Shown here: positions 59,441-64,000 of the stretch, in pieces
Layout of the letters: each line of letters begins with the position of its first letter
Numbering within the stretch: the first letter of the stretch is position 1
Assembly: GCA_022497155.1 (NCBI GenBank)
Contig: MU385713.1
Span: forward strand, 868,001-932,000
From: Whalleya microplaca
Lineage: Eukaryota; Ascomycota; Sordariomycetes; Xylariales; Xylariaceae
DNA: 64,000 nucleotides
Direction of reading: 5' to 3'
The notes under the pieces: generated by a model
Seen by the model: only the letters and a program-made list of their open reading frames with translations
The model's database searches: none
What the model was told of the DNA's origin: nothing
Program-made: the position numbers and the translations under genes

Positions 59441-62400
59441 TAATAATAATTTATAACAATTTATAATAATATTTAATAACGCCTCATTTCTTTAAAACTA
59501 CAATAATATTTAAACGTATATATTTTTTTATTTTAGTTTATCTAATTTATTTATTAATTAAAAATTAATTTTTTTTTTACATAAATTAGATTTTTTAAAA
59601 ATATTATAATTTAACGTCTCCCTACCGGCATTAATTTATTTATTAATCGAAAGATAACTTATATTTACTTTTTTAACGTTTCTATTTTTTTTTTATATAT
59701 AAATGGCGCCTGTAACTCGTTTTATAACTTATTATAATATTTATATACCTTTTTTTAAAACTAGTTAATAATTTTCCCGAAATTTACTTTTATTTTTAAG
59801 GGGATGCCGTATATATAATTATAACTATTTTTATATACCGGCTGTCTAAAATATTCGAATATCTCGAAGCTATTACCTTTTTATTTATAAATAAAACTTG
59901 CGAAAGTTTTTTTAAATAAAAAGCTATATAATAATTAATAAAGGAAAATATATTTATAAAGGAGTAATTATTTTTTAAATTATAAATAAAGGCAGAAAAA
60001 AAGTTCGGGCCTATTAAATATATCTTTATTATTATTATTATTATTATTGTCGTTATTATTATTATTATTATTACCAATAAGCTTTTTAATATTATAAATA
60101 ACGACATTTTTATAATAGTTAATTGCTGTATCGTTACTTTCGTTATAAGCTTTTTTAGCCTCGAAATATTACTTTTCGATAATAGTTTACGTCTTAAAAG
60201 GCAGATTTTTAAATCCCTAATCCGGAAAGCCTTAAATAAAAGGTAGCGTGCTTTTTTTAGTTTTATTCGCAATAAACTCGGCTTTTATAAGCTTATTTTT
60301 TTCCTTATGTTATATAGATATAACGCTAGCAAATAAAATCCTATAAATAGTTATTTGATATTTTACGCCGTTTATTTTTAATATTAAATGTTATAACTCG
60401 ATTACGTTTGTTATAAAATATTAAAGAAATAGTAGACTTTTTATTCGAGTATAATATACTTATGCTTATAATTTCGGAGCGTAATTTCTAATAATATATT
60501 CGGCGTTTTCGGGGCTCCCGTATTTTTTATAAATTATAATAGCCTTATTTATAAAATTATAACAGCTATTAAAGGAGTTACGTATATATAGCGTAGCTAT
60601 AAAATATTTATATATTTCTAGCGGTAGGCTTTTAGCTTTAATACGCCGTATTAAAGTTTCCTTAACGTAATGCGTATAAAAAAAAATAAATAACCTTAAT
60701 TAGCTAATTGTTACTTAAATCGGCAGTAGTAAAAAAGGCTTTATAAACGGCTTTTTATTCGGTATTATTATTATTTATAAATATATACTACAGCCTTTAG
60801 CTATATTTAAAGCCGCTAAACTACCTGATAATAACCTGAAAATATAAGCGAATTATTATTAAATTTTAATGCTTAATATAAAAAAATATATAGAAAATTT
60901 AGCTACTAAAGTTGTTGCATATTAAGATATTAAATAGATACTATTTTTATCTATATATTGTTATATTATATATAAAATTTATTAACGTAATTATATTTCG
61001 TTATATAAAAATATTAAAGGAATCTTTACGTAATTAAACAAAAGCCTTAAATTTTACGCTATTTTGTCGTTTTATAAAACGCTTGTAATAATATATCTAC
61101 TATTTTAAATAATAAAACTATTTATCGATTTCTTTAAGCTAAATATTTTTATTAAAATTATCGATATAAATATAAAAAGTTAGAGTTAGTTTTAAATTGT
61201 TCCCGCGGTTTTTTTTTAAAGCGTTACGGATATTTTTAATATCTTAAATTTTAATATATCTTGTTTCGCAATTTTAAAGTGTTAATCGAATTAATAGGTT
61301 TCTCTTTTTGCCGTTTAATAGATTTTTAATTTATTTCGGGGTTTACTAGTTTATTAGTTAGGTTTAAATTTAAAAACGAAAGTTATTATAAAATTTTATA
61401 TAGTTTATATCTTTTTAATTGTTATAAAAATATTTTATATTATTATTTTAAAATTTAATAGTCCTATTAGGTTGTAAACGGGCGAAAAATCGAGCTTTAT
61501 AATTTACGGGTTAATAAATAATTCGTTTTTTATATTTAATACGCTAATTAGCTTTAAATTCTTATATTTTATTTTTATAATAACAATAATAAAAAAATAG
61601 TTTTATACTATTTAGCTAATTTTCGGCTTTAAACTATTAGTAATAAGTCGGAGACTATTACGGCTTAAATTTTTTAAATTCGTTTTACGTAATAAAATCC
61701 GGCTTATTATAAAAAACCTTTTTATAAAGTCGAAATATTTATTTCTATTATTCTATAAAATTTAGGGAGAAAGAGATAAAAATAGGGAGTGTTTATTACA
61801 TAACCGGAAGTGTCGGATTTAAGAATTTTTAATTAAATTTATTAAAATCCTTATTATTATTAAAGACAAAAGTCTTTAAATCTAAGGTTTAAAGACGGGA
61901 TTAGAATTGAAACTGTGATTGTTTTATTTCAATAGCCGCTTTTAAGTGATTAGGAATTAAAGGTTTTATAATTTATCTTTTAATATAAATAAAACTATTA
62001 GGTAAAGGCGGAGGAATATAGAGACTCTAATTTTTATTAAAGCATTAAATATAAGATTTTTTATTATACCGTTTTTTATATTATGCCTAAGTTTTAATTA
62101 ATATATTTAAAGTAATAATAAAACTTTAAGGCAATTAAAATACTAATATAATAAAGCTATTAAAGCCTTAAGGTAGAAAGCTTTATAAAAGGTTTATTAT
62201 ATATTAATATAATAGAAAAAGGTATTTAAATAGCCGATAAACCTATTATATTAGGTTTAAATATAGCCTAATAGTAAGGAATTTAAGTAATTAATTTAAG
62301 GGGTTAAAAATTAAAGAGTATTAAAAAAGCTTATAATTATAAATACATAGTTATATATATAATATTAAAGACTAATATAATTTAGTATATAATTATATAT

Positions 62401-62519
62401 ATAATAATTAAATTTAAATTTAAAATTATATAGCTCGAAATTGCTTAAATTAAAATTTTAAGAAATTAGTATAATATTTAATATTATATATAATTGCGTA
62501 TATAACTCCTTTATATAAT

Positions 62520-62760
62520 ATATAATTATGTATATTAAATATACCCTTTATTACTGCTAATAAAATTTTAACTTTTTTTTTCCGATTGCTAATAAAATTT
62601 AAGTTATTTTTTCCCGATTACTAATAAATATAATATGTAATTATATATATTAAATATACCCTTTATTATTGCTAATAAAATTTTAACTTTTTTTTCCCGA
62701 TTATTAATAAATTTTTAACTTTTTTTATTTATTACTAATAATATTTTAACTTTTAATATG
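62520..62760. repeat. Tandem repeats containing ATACCCTTTATTA and TTTTCCCGATT blocks
   Basis: The block TTAAATATACCCTTTATTA recurs about 115 bp apart, with shorter AACTTTTTTTTCCCGATT subrepeats between and after. Confidence 0.7.
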
Positions 62761-63099
62761 CTTTTTCCTTTAAAATCGATAGTTATTTATTTATATACGT
62801 AAAAATCCGCTATATTTTTCCCATAAAAGACTGATATAATAAAGCCCGATTTATAGGATATTTATAATAAAAAAATTAAATCTGTTTTAACGGGCTGTTA
62901 AAATATAGGTTTATTATAAACGGATTATTAAAAAGTCTATTTCGATAAGCCGTTAATATTTATTTAAATAGTTTAGAAAAAAAATATCTAATAAGCCTAG
63001 TTATTATTAGCGTAAATTATTTACTGCCGGACATTTTTAATACTAAAATTCTCCCAAATTTATAGCCGCACGATTTAAAGCTATATAATTTATAGCGTA

Positions 63100-63320
63100 A
63101 GATCGGAATTTAAAGCCGAATTAGTAGTTATCCGTAAATATGTTAAAAAACGGTTAAAAATAGGCCGGAAAAAATATATATAAATTAATATTTCGAATAA
63201 AATCGAGATTAATTTAAAGCTATAAGATTTAAAGCCGAGTTAGTAATTATCGGTAAAAAATACGTTAAAAGCAGTTAATAATAAGCTTAATAAAAGGTAT
63301 ATATATAAATTAACGTACTA
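63100..63320. repeat. Tandem duplication of a segment of about 120 bp
   Basis: Two copies of a segment starting TTTAAAGCCGARTTAGTA and ending in a run like ATATATATAAATTAA. Confidence 0.7.
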
Positions 63321-63617
63321 ATAAAAGTAATAGACAAAAAACTATAGTTATTAATAAAGTAGCGGTAAAAAAAAAGGCTTATAAAACTTTAAAGTTATTA
63401 AAAATACTACTAAAAGTTATATTAAAATAGCTTTAATTTTAACTATTATAAAAAGAAGTTATAAATAAAAAGGTTAAGGAATTTTAGTATAACGCGATAT
63501 ATAAATATATTACGCGTAAATACGCGCCCTTGATCTCCATATTAAATAGCCGCGAAGCGCGGGTAGGGTACAAAGGGTATAATGTCCTAAAGTCGCGGGA
63601 AGCTAAATAAGTGGAAC

Positions 63618-63638
63618 AAACAGGTGCTCCGTTAACGA
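63618..63638. repeat. Right terminal inverted repeat
   Basis: Exact reverse complement of the left arm. Confidence 0.85.
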
Positions 63639-64000
63639 AGCCCTACATACATACCTGTATGTACGTACTTGCATACTTACACTCGCTGCTGGTCGCGTCG
63701 CAGTTCAGCAATTCAGGCACAATCAAAATTCTCCATTCCTTCGAACCTCAATCCCTGCTGTCCTCTCCCAACCCATAACCCACAACCCACACCCAGCCCG
63801 TCGACCCGTCTTTCTGACGACCCGCGCGCCCAGGAAACAACAGGACAAGGATTCATCGTGACCGGGTCCCAAGTCAAAAAGTCCCAGTTCATCATGAAAA
63901 ATTAATTGATTGCTTGCTGCTTATTCGATTGGGGAGTCGGGACACAGCGGATTGGACTTTCTTGAATTCTTTTGCTTTCTCTGCAGCAGGTAATTATCTG
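63639..64000. other. Right flank; possible leader of a gene beyond the edge
   Basis: GTACATA-type repeats resume at 63644-63680, then a C-rich, pyrimidine-biased stretch follows at 63725-63835. No start codon opens a useful frame, so at most this is an untranslated leader or promoter. Confidence 0.35.

Larger units (their letters stand above)
56357..63638. mobile_element. TIR-bounded 7.3-kb AT-saturated element (RIP-degraded)
   Basis: The left end has TTAACGGAGCACCTGTTT (56360-56377). The right end carries the same in reverse complement (63618-63635), inside a shared 21-bp inverted repeat. TTAA (or TA) is the likely target duplication, giving an empty site TCGTTAACGA. About 140 bp at the left end and 120 bp at the right have ordinary composition. 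Everything between about 56500 and 63520 is dominated by A, T and TA steps, has no usable long frame and contains several decayed tandem arrays. This fits a DNA element, probably with nested repeats, destroyed by RIP. The best frame (59796-60272, minus) is a low-complexity Ile/Lys/Leu string and may be transposase debris. The family is not identifiable. Confidence 0.65.

Noticed and set aside
59796..60272. 158-aa minus-strand frame in the AT-rich element
   Set aside because: Ile/Lys/Leu/Asn string typical of translated A/T DNA; at most RIP-mutated transposase debris.

Overview
The window looks like nuclear DNA of a filamentous ascomycete (Pezizomycotina). Most genes carry short introns of about 46-82 bp with GT..AG ends and CTAAC/CTGAC-type branch sites. 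The conserved genes are typical fungal ones, and AT-saturated repeats carry the transition-biased look of repeat-induced point mutation (RIP). Sordariomycetes is my best guess, but that is inference only. There are no operons, tRNA genes, rRNA genes or CRISPR arrays that I can support.

Layout. 1-11 kb is a conserved block: a BET bromodomain gene (bdf1-like, minus), a Utp12-domain ribosome-biogenesis protein (plus) and an MGS1/WRNIP1 AAA ATPase (plus). 11-34.6 kb is accessory and gene-poor. It holds a small secreted cysteine-containing protein, a 401-bp LTR miniature retroelement (TRIM), a rhodopsin-like seven-helix membrane protein, an F-box/ankyrin gene with an in-frame stop, two related TIR elements (MITEs), a C2H2 zinc-finger protein, a small secreted protein, an NADPH-type epimerase/reductase and a fungal-specific transcription factor. 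34.6-45.1 kb is a second conserved block: mitochondrial ISA1, an ARMH3/DUF1741 protein, a 2OG-Fe(II) oxygenase, an EEF2KMT-type lysine methyltransferase and a secreted S10 serine carboxypeptidase. An assembly gap with poly-G/poly-C runs lies at 46.2-46.4 kb. An 833-aa protein of unknown function follows at 47.2-49.7 kb. From 49.7 to 56.3 kb I see no gene. From 56.36 to 63.64 kb lies a 7.3-kb element bounded by terminal inverted repeats whose interior is extremely AT-rich and full of decayed tandem arrays. The last 360 bp look like a promoter or leader for a gene off the right edge.

Gene models with introns were assembled by hand by joining reading frames at GT..AG sites and checking phase. 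Totals are exact multiples of three for every model given. The least certain joins are the transcription factor N-terminus, the 12.6-kb secreted protein and the first intron of the ARMH3 gene.

The most interesting items are the TRIM with 61-bp LTRs and an apparent half-tRNA initiator-Met primer site, the TIR-bounded AT-rich element whose two ends keep normal base composition, and the MITE pair whose subterminal palindrome appears to co-vary.
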